From NCBI RefSeq assembly GCF_023509035.1, contig NZ_CP075583.1:2170001-2234000 (forward strand): a stretch of 64,000 nt of DNA. Reading direction: 5' to 3'. A program made the translations under genes and the position numbers. The DNA comes from Janthinobacterium lividum (GTDB taxonomy: Bacteria > Pseudomonadota > Gammaproteobacteria > Burkholderiales > Burkholderiaceae_D). How positions within the stretch are numbered: position 1 is the first letter of the stretch; each line of letters opens with the position of its first letter. The notes under the pieces are model-generated. The model searched no databases and was not told the origin of the DNA. It saw only the letters and a list, made by a program, of their open reading frames with translations. Shown one piece after another: positions 17,590 through 24,880 of the stretch.

Positions 17590-19005
17590 TCAAGGTGCGT
17601 TGTTGGCGATGGCGCTGCTGCTGTTCCAGCCGCCGCCGGCGGCGCGGTACAGCGCCACCCAGGCGGCGCTGCGTTCGCGCTCGAGGTTGACCACCGTGTT
17701 TTCGGCGGCCAGGCGCGTGCGGCGCGCGTCTTCCAGTTCGATCAGGCTGGCCAGGCCATTCTTGTAGCGGTCTTCTGTAGCGACGAACGACACGCGGTAG
17801 CCTTCCAGTGCCGTCTTGGCGTAGTTGCTGCGCTCGTCCGTGCTGGCCAGGTTGACCAGCGCCTCTTCCACTTCGCGCACGGCCTGGCGCACGCCGGCAC
17901 GATATTTCACCACCGCTTCGTCGTAGCGCGCCGACGCCGCATCGACCTGGGCGCGGCGGGTGCCGCCATCGAAGATGGGCAGGCTGACGGCCAGCGGGCC
18001 GATGCTCCAGGTGCTGGCCGTGATGCTGGTGCCGCCAGCGCGGATATTGCCCTTGCCGATGGAGCCGGCCAGGCTCAGACGGGGATAGCGCTGCGCCTGC
18101 GCGCCGCGCACTTCGAAGCTGGCCGCCGCCACTTCGCGTTCGGCGCTGTAGATGTCGGGACGCTGGCCCAGGGTTTGTGCCGGCAGTTCCGCAATCGCCA
18201 CGGGCGAGGGCAGGACGGCAGGGCTGGCCGCCAGCTTCTGGCGCAGCGACGCTTCCGGCATGGCCGACAGGGCCACCAGCGCCTTGACATTCACATCGCA
18301 GGCGGCGCGTTGTTCGATGGCGCGGCTGGCGCCTTCGGCGGCGCTGGCACGGGCCAGGGCGGCGTTGGCGGGCGGCTGGAAGCCGGCGCCGGCGCTCAGT
18401 TCCGTCAGGCGTGCCGAGTCGCGGCGCGAGACGGCGTCCTGTTCGGACACTGCCTGCAATTGCTGGCAGGTGCGCAAGGCGTAGTACTGGTTTGCCACTT
18501 CGGCGGCGACCGAGACGCGGGCCTCATGCCAGCCTGCGCGCGCGCTGTCGTAGCGCTCCTGCGCCGCATTGCGCGTGGCGCGGTTGGCGCCGAACACGTC
18601 GATTTCCCACGACGCCTGCAGCGCGGCCTGCGAGGTGGTGCCGCTGGGTTGCTGCGACTGCTGGCTGGTGCGCACCACGCTGCCTGTCGCGTCGAGCGTG
18701 GGCGCCAGCGCGGCGCCGCTGGCGATGCTGTCCGCGCGCGCCTGCGCGATGCGCGTGCCGGCGGCGGCGATGGTCGGGCTGACCTGTTGCGCATCGGTGA
18801 TCAATTCCACCAGCAGACTGTCGCCCTGGCCTTGCCACCAGCTGGACAGGTCCGTCAGCTTGCCGTTATGCGGCAACGGCGCCTGCCACTGCGCCGGTGC
18901 GCTGGCGGCCACCGCTGCGGGCGGCCCCTGCAGGGCGCAACCGCCCAGCGCCAGCACGATGCTGGCGGCCAGGACGCGTTGAACGGTGCATTGAATAGTC
19001 GTCAT
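17590..19005 (-). CDS. NodT-type outer-membrane channel lipoprotein of the RND system
   Basis: 471 residues. Lipobox LGGC in the signal MTTIQCTVQRVLAASIVLALGGC, two outer-membrane efflux repeats, the EIDVFGANR turn, and LGQRPDIYSAEREVAAASFEV. The C-terminus shows the family-typical YKNGLASLIELEDARRT. It directly follows tetR (16 bp) and precedes the adaptor (13 bp). This is the outer duct for the pump encoded at 13284-16403. Confidence 0.94.
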   Translation of the reverse strand: MTTIQCTVQRVLAASIVLALGGCALQGPPAAVAASAPAQWQAPLPHNGKLTDLSSWWQGQGDSLLVELITDAQQVSPTIAAAGTRIAQARADSIASGAALAPTLDATGSVVRTSQQSQQPSGTTSQAALQASWEIDVFGANRATRNAAQERYDSARAGWHEARVSVAAEVANQYYALRTCQQLQAVSEQDAVSRRDSARLTELSAGAGFQPPANAALARASAAEGASRAIEQRAACDVNVKALVALSAMPEASLRQKLAASPAVLPSPVAIAELPAQTLGQRPDIYSAEREVAAASFEVRGAQAQRYPRLSLAGSIGKGNIRAGGTSITASTWSIGPLAVSLPIFDGGTRRAQVDAASARYDEAVVKYRAGVRQAVREVEEALVNLASTDERSNYAKTALEGYRVSFVATEDRYKNGLASLIELEDARRTRLAAENTVVNLERERSAAWVALYRAAGGGWNSSSAIANNAP

Positions 19006-19021
19006 GCTTGTCCTTCTCTTG

Positions 19022-19729
19022 TCATTGAGCGGTGGGGGTAGAGGGAGGAATGGCCAGGCGCCGGCGCTCCACGTCGGCCATGGCCAGCGCGTAGTCGGTC
19101 ATGCGCGCCAGCCAGGTGTCCATGGCGCGCGGCGATTCCAGCAGTTGCGGACGCAAGGTTTGCAGCACCTCGGTGCCGACCATGTGCTGCAGGGCCAGCG
19201 AGGCGATGGAAAATGCCAGGCGGTGCATGTCGTCGCTGTTGTCGGGCGCACCCAGGTGGCGCGCCAGCACGCGCGTGAGCGCTTCATGCTCGGGGCGGAT
19301 GTTCTGGTCGATCTCGTGTGCCCACAGACCCGTCGGTTCGAGCATTTCGCGGCACCACAGGCGCATGCAGTCGCGCGCGATCTCGCTTTGCTGCATGGGG
19401 GCGAGCAATTGCGCATAAAAGCCTTCCAGGCTTTGGCGCAAGGTGAAATGGGGTTGCTCGTACAGGGCGATATTGTCTTGCGGATCGGAGGACTGCTGCG
19501 CAAAGGCGGCGCGGTACAAGCCCGCCTTGTCGCCAAAATAGTAGCTGATGGCGGCCGCATTGGTGCCGGCCGCCTGCGCCAGTTCGCGCGTGGACGTCTT
19601 GGCATAACCCTGCTCGGCAAACAGGCGGATGGCGCTATGCAGCAGCCGCTCGCGCGACTGCTCGCCGTCGGAACGGGGCTTGCGCCCGTCGTCGGCATGG
19701 GAAGTAGGGGTGGCGTTTTTTTCAATCAT
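19022..19729 (-). CDS. TetR/AcrR-family repressor of the RND operon
   Basis: 235 residues. The N-terminal TetR helix-turn-helix runs over residues about 25-70 (RERLLHSAIRLFAEQGYAKT, then AGTNAAAISYYFGDKAGLY). A longer CecR/YbiH-like ligand domain follows (CMRLWCREMLEPTGLWAHEI). As first gene of the efflux operon it probably represses its own transcription and the pump. Two overlapping dyads lie 19-60 bp before its ATG. No strong ribosome site is visible. Confidence 0.93.
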   Translation of the reverse strand: MIEKNATPTSHADDGRKPRSDGEQSRERLLHSAIRLFAEQGYAKTSTRELAQAAGTNAAAISYYFGDKAGLYRAAFAQQSSDPQDNIALYEQPHFTLRQSLEGFYAQLLAPMQQSEIARDCMRLWCREMLEPTGLWAHEIDQNIRPEHEALTRVLARHLGAPDNSDDMHRLAFSIASLALQHMVGTEVLQTLRPQLLESPRAMDTWLARMTDYALAMADVERRRLAIPPSTPTAQ

Positions 19730-19747
19730 GCCGGAGATTTAATCATA

Positions 19748-19789
19748 TATCTCAAACGATTGATATAACTAAGTCGGTTGATTTAGTTA
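19748..19789. promoter_or_regulatory. Candidate TetR operator: two overlapping dyads
   Basis: Upstream of tetR two inverted repeats adjoin. The first (19748-19767) centres on TCAA-ACGA-TTGA with 7 of 8 arm bases matching. The second is a perfect TAACTAA (19766-19772) and TTAGTTA (19783-19789) pair around a 10-bp spacer. Position and AT-rich composition fit an autoregulatory site. Confidence 0.5.
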
Positions 19790-19820
19790 AGGAATGATGA
19801 AGATAATGTAAAACGCAGGC

Positions 19821-19851
19821 AAAAAAAAAGCCCGCGGTTGTATTCGCGGGC
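19821..19851 (-). terminator. Rho-independent terminator of the receiver-kinase transcript
   Basis: On the minus strand a perfect 7-bp stem (GCCCGCG, CGCGGGC) with an 8-nt loop is followed directly by a run of nine T. It lies about 143 bp after the stop of the receiver-kinase gene and insulates the tetR promoter. Confidence 0.85.
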
Positions 19852-19920
19852 GTAATCCAATGTTCGGAGAACGAATTGGAGGAGACAGTTCCACTATAGC
19901 GCTGGAAATGGTGCAGTGCA

Positions 19921-19940
19921 ATACCGTAGAACTACGGTAT
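19921..19940. repeat. 20-bp inverted repeat in the tetR / kinase intergenic region
   Basis: ATACCGTAG and CTACGGTAT flank a central AA. A 2-nt loop is too tight for a simple hairpin, so a dimer-bound operator is more likely than an RNA structure. It lies between the kinase stop and its terminator, 192 bp from tetR. No regulator can be assigned. Confidence 0.6.
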
Positions 19941-19993
19941 CGGTCTGTTTTGGATGGCAAAAAATCCACAGTTTATGCTGCGGCGCACCCGAA

Positions 19994-21355
19994 TCAGGGC
20001 TTGCTGCGCAGGGCCAGCGTAAATGTGCTGCCGGAACCGTAGTCGCTGTTGAAGAACAGGGCGCCGCCGATGGCGTTGGCCAGGTTCTGGCACAGGTACA
20101 GGCCCAGTCCCGCGCCTTCCACGTGGCGCGTGGAGGTGGAATCGAGCTGCGAGAAGGCCTGGAACAGCTTGGCCTGGTCTTCTTCCTTGATGCCGGCGCC
20201 ACTGTCGGCGATGCTCATTTCCGTCACCAGCACGCCGTCTTCCTCGCGCTGGGCCAGGCTGATGCGCACCGTGCCTTGTTCCGTGAACTTGATGGCGTTG
20301 TTGAGCAGGTTGATGAGGATTTGCGTCAGCGCGCGGCGGTCCGTGTCGATGATGGCGGGCGGCTGGCCCGCTTCTCCCAGTGCCATTTCCAGCGCCAGGC
20401 CTTTTTGCTGGGCCAGCGGGCGCAAGGTATCGGCCACTTCGGCCATCAGCTCCTGGCAGTGCACGGGTTCGATCGACAGGGTCAGCTTGCCTGCCTCGAT
20501 CTTGGCCACGTCGAGGATATCGTTGATCAGCGAGAGCAGATGGCGCGCGCTGGCGCGGATGGTGTTCAGTTGCTTGTCCTGGTCGGACGTCAGGGGGCCG
20601 GGGAGTTTCATCAGTAGCGCGCCCGTGAAGCCGATGATGGCGTTGAGCGGCGTGCGCAGTTCATGCGACATGTTCGCGATGAAGGCGGACTTCATGCGGC
20701 TCGCTTCGGCCAGTTCCAGGTTTTTCAGGGCGATTTCGCGATTGGTGGTTTCCAGTTCGGCCGCGTGGTGCGCCAGGCGCATGTTCAGCTCGATCACCTG
20801 GCGTTCGCGCGCCTGCAGTTCGCCGTTGACCTGCACCGCCTGTTCATAGGTGGAAATGAGCAAATCGAGGATTTGCTGGCGTTCCGCATTGATGAAATGC
20901 TTCTGGTCGCCCAGGTACAGGGCGATGCCGATTTCCACGTTCTGGTTCTTGCGCAGCTTCTGGTTCATCAGCATGTGGCTGATGCGGTTGAGCAGGTAGT
21001 CTTCCGCGTAGGGCTTGCGGATGAAATTGTCGGCGCCGCACTCGATGCCGCGGATGATGTCCTTCGGATCGTTGAGCGAGGTGACGAGGATCACGGGGAT
21101 GTCGCGCAGGGTCGGATCGGACTTGATAGCGCGGCACAGGTCGTAGCCATTCATTTCAGGCATGACGATATCGGACAGCACCAGGTGCGGCTTGCGCTCG
21201 CGGATGGCGGCCAGGGCCAGCTGGCCATTCGCCGCCACGCGCGCGTTATAGTGCAGCGACTGGATCAGGCGGCGCAGGCGCTCCGCCTGGGTCGGGCTGT
21301 CCTCGACGATCAGGATCTCGATTTCGTCAGGCTTGATTTGGTTGTTGGAGTCCAC
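19994..21355 (-). CDS. Hybrid response regulator receiver-histidine kinase
   Basis: 453 residues in unusual order: an N-terminal receiver domain (VEDS acidic pocket; phospho-acceptor D62 in LSDIVMPEMNG; Lys K114 in FIRKPYAE), a coiled-coil linker (about 165-220), then a HisKA dimerisation domain with phospho-His H231 in MSHELRTPLNAIIGF and a HATPase_c domain (N-box LINLLNNAIKFT, G1 DSGAGI, G2 EGAGLGLYL). No transmembrane or PAS sensor is present, so it is cytosolic and probably acts as an intermediate driven by another kinase. The start is GTG with an AGGAGAGG ribosome site. The intrinsic terminator follows. Confidence 0.94.
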   Translation of the reverse strand: MDSNNQIKPDEIEILIVEDSPTQAERLRRLIQSLHYNARVAANGQLALAAIRERKPHLVLSDIVMPEMNGYDLCRAIKSDPTLRDIPVILVTSLNDPKDIIRGIECGADNFIRKPYAEDYLLNRISHMLMNQKLRKNQNVEIGIALYLGDQKHFINAERQQILDLLISTYEQAVQVNGELQARERQVIELNMRLAHHAAELETTNREIALKNLELAEASRMKSAFIANMSHELRTPLNAIIGFTGALLMKLPGPLTSDQDKQLNTIRASARHLLSLINDILDVAKIEAGKLTLSIEPVHCQELMAEVADTLRPLAQQKGLALEMALGEAGQPPAIIDTDRRALTQILINLLNNAIKFTEQGTVRISLAQREEDGVLVTEMSIADSGAGIKEEDQAKLFQAFSQLDSTSTRHVEGAGLGLYLCQNLANAIGGALFFNSDYGSGSTFTLALRSKP

Positions 21356-21470
21356 AGACCTCTCCTAGAATTTCAGTGTGGTGGTGCTGGGCGCCGTGAG
21401 CGCGCAATATCGACATCGTATGACTATATCGGATTTAGGTCTGCAAAAGTAACTTCCAAGTAACTATTTT

Positions 21471-21492
21471 GGCCACAGGGAATGCTGTGGCC
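21471..21492 (-). terminator. Weak hairpin after the 2OG-Fe oxygenase gene
   Basis: GGCCACAG and CTGTGGCC with a 6-nt loop, 6 nt past the oxygenase stop on the minus strand. It is not followed by T on that strand, so terminator function is doubtful. Confidence 0.35.
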
Positions 21493-21497
21493 GCCTG

Positions 21498-22232
21498 TCA
21501 GTTTTCGCCCTGGAACTGGCCTGCGCGATAGGTCAGCACGAGCGTATCGCGGTGTCCATGTTCGCCGATGGGCTGGATCGGCGTCGATTCGTGGATCACG
21601 GCTGCATCGTCGAGCAGCAGCAGCGACCATGGCTCGGTCAGGGTAAAGCGCTTGCCGTTGGGGCCGTCTGCCTCGAAGATGCGCGTCTCGCCGCCCTTGA
21701 CCTGTTCGCGCCCGATCAGCAGCACGGCGACGAAATCGACGCCGTCGCGGTGCGCGCCTTCCGGCGTGGGGCGGCCGATGCCATCGGTCGTATCGATGCG
21801 GAACTGGTGCGCCTCGATGAACCAGGGCTGGCTGCCCTTGACCTGCGAGCAGACGTCGCCCAGCGCGCGGATCAGCTGCTGCCAGGCCGGCTGCGCCACG
21901 ATAGCCGCTTCGACCGGTTCGAACAGGCGGTGCATGCCGCCGTGCAGGGCGTTGTATTCCACCGGTTGCCAGTGCGGACGGTGCGCCGTCTGCGTCAGGC
22001 GCTCGCCATCCTGCACGAAGCACGAGTGGCGCCGGCGGCGATAGCGGCCGCCATCCTTCAGGTAATTGTCCAGCGCCAGGGTATTCCAGCTCGGTTCCAG
22101 CGCGCGCAGCGCGGCCAGCGGGCAGCCAGCCAGCGCGGCCACGTCCTGCGGGCGCAAGACGGCATAGCCGTCATCGCGCAAGGCGTCCTTGACGTGGGAC
22201 GGGTCGGTAAAGATCGGTGCGGAAGTGCTCAT
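21498..22232 (-). CDS. 2-oxoglutarate/Fe(II)-dependent dioxygenase family protein
   Basis: 244 residues. The double-stranded beta-helix iron triad appears as H161-x-D163 in EGAHRDGVDF and a distal His (H214) in VIHESTP, with a downstream Arg in HRDTLVLTYRAG for 2-oxoglutarate. The pattern fits the bacterial 2OG-Fe_dioxy group that includes amino-acid hydroxylases such as isoleucine dioxygenase. No substrate can be assigned. It is a single gene on the minus strand between the TonB receptor and the hybrid kinase. Confidence 0.85.
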   Translation of the reverse strand: MSTSAPIFTDPSHVKDALRDDGYAVLRPQDVAALAGCPLAALRALEPSWNTLALDNYLKDGGRYRRRRHSCFVQDGERLTQTAHRPHWQPVEYNALHGGMHRLFEPVEAAIVAQPAWQQLIRALGDVCSQVKGSQPWFIEAHQFRIDTTDGIGRPTPEGAHRDGVDFVAVLLIGREQVKGGETRIFEADGPNGKRFTLTEPWSLLLLDDAAVIHESTPIQPIGEHGHRDTLVLTYRAGQFQGEN

Positions 22233-22335
22233 GGCGGTGCCGGCCGCAACGCGGCCTGTCTCAGTTTATCCAGCCTGGCATTCTACGACTTCGCAGCGTT
22301 TCCTGTGCAGTGCGATAAGAATTATTCTTGTTTAC

Positions 22336-24369
22336 TTAAAAATTCTTTACCAGGGTCAGGCGCAGCGAGCGCGATTCCACCGGATGGAAGTGGATATCGT
22401 CGACGGGCTGCGTCTCGCCGGGCAGGCGCGAGGCATAGTAGTAATCGATGGCCGAGTCGCGCCGGTTGGCCAGGTTGTAGCCTTCCAGCTCAACGCGCAA
22501 GGTCTTCTCGATCTGGTAGGCGATGCGCCCGTTCAAGCCCACGCTGGCCGACGAACGCACGCTGTTGTCTTCAATCAGGGGACGCGGACCGAAGTAGCGC
22601 AGGCGCAAAGAACCCGACCACGGCCCTAGCGGCGTCACCGTCATGGCCAGCTGGGCCACGCCTTCGATGGCGCCGGGGATGAAGTCGCCGGCCGGGTCGC
22701 TGCCGCGCGAGCGTGCCCGCGCATATGCCAGGTCCAGGTCCAACGACAGCCAGCTGGCCGCCTTGTAGTAGCTGGAAAACTCGATGCCATAGCGGCGGCT
22801 GGGGCGGCCCGCCTCGGTGGCGCCCGCGTCGCCGATGAACAGCAGCTCGGAATCGAAGTCCAGGCGGTACAGCGACAGCGACGTTTGCAGTCCGGCGATG
22901 GCGGCGCTACGCAAGCCCAGTTCCAGTCCGCGCGAGCGTACCAGGGGCGTGACCTTGTCGGCCGTTTCGCCCGTCTTCGGGTCGACCGTGATCGTCGTGC
23001 CGCGCGCGTCGTTGCTGTGAAAGCCATTGCCGATGTTGATGTACGCTTCCGTATCGCGCCATGGCCCCGCGATCACGCTCAGGCTGGGGCTGAACAAATG
23101 GTCGCTGGCCGTGCCCGAATTTTCCGGCCGGTCGCTGCGCACGTCGAAGCGGTAGGCGTCCGCGCGCAGGCCGGCCAAGGTGCGCAGCCAGCGTGACCAG
23201 CGCGTGCTGTTTTCGCCGTACACGCCGATGCTCGATTCGACGATATGGTCTTGCCGCGTGGTCGACACGATCTGCCGCTGCCGCGTGTTGTACAGGCCAT
23301 TGTGGATATTGTCGTTCTGTAGCTGCAGGCCGATGGTGGTGTCGCTGCTGCCTCTGTCCGTGTGGCGGTGCCAGGTATGGCTGGCGTCGAGGCCGGACGT
23401 CACGCGCCGGTCGGGCTGGGCGAACTGGTCGCCGTTATCTGGGTCGTCCAGCGCATACGTAAAATTCGAGAACAGGGCCAGGCGGTTGGCGATCACATAC
23501 GCGCTGACCTTGGACGACACGTCGTCCCTGGTCTGGCGCCACGCGCCCGACAGGCTGTAGCGCTGCGCCTTGCCGCCGTCGCTGGCATCGATGGCGTCGA
23601 AGCGGCCCAGCGTGCCGTCCTGCACGGCGCGCAGCGGAATCTGGTCGGTGGCATTCCAGCTGGCGTCATACGCCATGGCCGTGACGTTGAAGCCATTGTT
23701 GGCATAGCCCTCGCTGTAGCGCAGCACGCCATTGAGCTTGCGGTAGCGGTCCGGCTGCGTGAACGGGCCATCGTTATGCTGCGCTTCGAGCGCGTACAGC
23801 AGGCTGCCGTCGCCCGCATCGAGCGTATCGGCCAGCAGGGCGCGGCGAAAGCCGTTTTGTCCGATGCCCACGCTGGCGATGCCCTGCGTCAGGCGGTTTG
23901 CGTAGACGACGGACGCCGCGCCGGCCGAGGAAAAATCGCCTTGTGCCGCCGAATACGGCCCCTTTTTGTAATCGAGGCGCATGGCCAGTTCGGGGATCAG
24001 GAAGTTCAGGTCCGTCCAGCCTTGTCCGTGGCCATGGCTGCGCTGGTTGACAGGCATCTCGTCGACGGTGGTACGCAAGTCCGTGCCGTGATCGAGGTTG
24101 AAGCCGCGCAGGTAGAACTGGTTGGCCTTGCCTTCGCCGCTATGCTGGCTGACGATCAGCCCCGGCACGGCTTCGAGCAATTCGCCGGGCCGGTAGCTGG
24201 TGCGCGCGTCGAGCTGCTTTTGCGTGACGCTGCCCGCGTTGGCCGAATCGGCCACGCCCAGCTGGTTCAGGCGCGAACCGTCGATCAGCACGCGCTGGAA
24301 GATGTCATCGGCGTGGGCTGCGGGTGAAAACAGGGCGGCGAGGAGGAGGGCAAGAGAGCGTGGCGTCAT
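22336..24369 (-). CDS. TonB-dependent outer-membrane receptor of the peptidase-linked operon
   Basis: 677 residues: signal peptide (MTPRSLALLLAALFSPAAHA), a plug domain (about 45-170: GELLEAVPGLIVSQHSGEGK, FYLRGFNLDHGTDL) and a 22-strand barrel ending in the aromatic LRLTLVKNF. The plug has a His-rich loop, NQRSHGHGQGW. It is the last gene of the operon M1 peptidase, DUF6702 protein, receptor; only 22 bp separate it from DUF6702. No Fur box is seen. The ligand is unknown; the neighbours make a peptide or metal complex plausible. Confidence 0.9.
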   Translation of the reverse strand: MTPRSLALLLAALFSPAAHADDIFQRVLIDGSRLNQLGVADSANAGSVTQKQLDARTSYRPGELLEAVPGLIVSQHSGEGKANQFYLRGFNLDHGTDLRTTVDEMPVNQRSHGHGQGWTDLNFLIPELAMRLDYKKGPYSAAQGDFSSAGAASVVYANRLTQGIASVGIGQNGFRRALLADTLDAGDGSLLYALEAQHNDGPFTQPDRYRKLNGVLRYSEGYANNGFNVTAMAYDASWNATDQIPLRAVQDGTLGRFDAIDASDGGKAQRYSLSGAWRQTRDDVSSKVSAYVIANRLALFSNFTYALDDPDNGDQFAQPDRRVTSGLDASHTWHRHTDRGSSDTTIGLQLQNDNIHNGLYNTRQRQIVSTTRQDHIVESSIGVYGENSTRWSRWLRTLAGLRADAYRFDVRSDRPENSGTASDHLFSPSLSVIAGPWRDTEAYINIGNGFHSNDARGTTITVDPKTGETADKVTPLVRSRGLELGLRSAAIAGLQTSLSLYRLDFDSELLFIGDAGATEAGRPSRRYGIEFSSYYKAASWLSLDLDLAYARARSRGSDPAGDFIPGAIEGVAQLAMTVTPLGPWSGSLRLRYFGPRPLIEDNSVRSSASVGLNGRIAYQIEKTLRVELEGYNLANRRDSAIDYYYASRLPGETQPVDDIHFHPVESRSLRLTLVKNF

Positions 24370-24391
24370 GGTTGTCTGGATGTGGCGGGGC

Positions 24392-24880
24392 TTACCGGAT
24401 CGGCAGTTCCGTGTTCTGGCGGTCGAAAAACAGCGTCTGGATGGCGCCGCTGTCCTGCACGTTGAGGGTATTGCGCTGGCTGGGTAGGAAATCGGTCAGC
24501 AGCTGGTTATGGATGCGCGTGGCGGGGGCCAGGCGCGTGCGTTCGATTTCCTGGAAGATCACCACGTTGTCGGCATTGACCTTCATGCCGACCCAGTTCA
24601 GGCGCAGGCGCTTGCCGTCCGGCCCCACGAGATAAAACTGCTTTTCGACATAGCGGCGCAGCGCCGCTTCGCTGTCTTCCTGGCCCAGGTCGAACTGGCG
24701 CTGGTACAGGTTCGTCAGCAGCGCCTCGACATCGTGGCCCGTGTAGGTGTGGACCACTTCCGTGCTGCCGCTGGCCGCGTTATAGCTGATGTCGGCGATG
24801 CCCATGTGGAAATTGTGGGCGCCGGCCGTCATGCTGGCGCAGGCCAGCAGGGTGGCGGCCAGCGCGCGCCAGCGCTTCAC
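24392..24880 (-). CDS. DUF6702 family periplasmic protein
   Basis: 162 residues with a Sec signal (MKRWRALAATLLACASMTAGAH), mature part opening HNFHMGIADISYN and including a GHDVEALL segment. The sequence matches the uncharacterised DUF6702 family, often found beside TonB receptors and M1 peptidases. It overlaps the peptidase gene by 4 bp (ATGA) and precedes the receptor by 22 bp, so translation is coupled. The N-terminal HNFHMG could bind metal, but that is a guess. Confidence 0.75.
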   Translation of the reverse strand: MKRWRALAATLLACASMTAGAHNFHMGIADISYNAASGSTEVVHTYTGHDVEALLTNLYQRQFDLGQEDSEAALRRYVEKQFYLVGPDGKRLRLNWVGMKVNADNVVIFQEIERTRLAPATRIHNQLLTDFLPSQRNTLNVQDSGAIQTLFFDRQNTELPIR

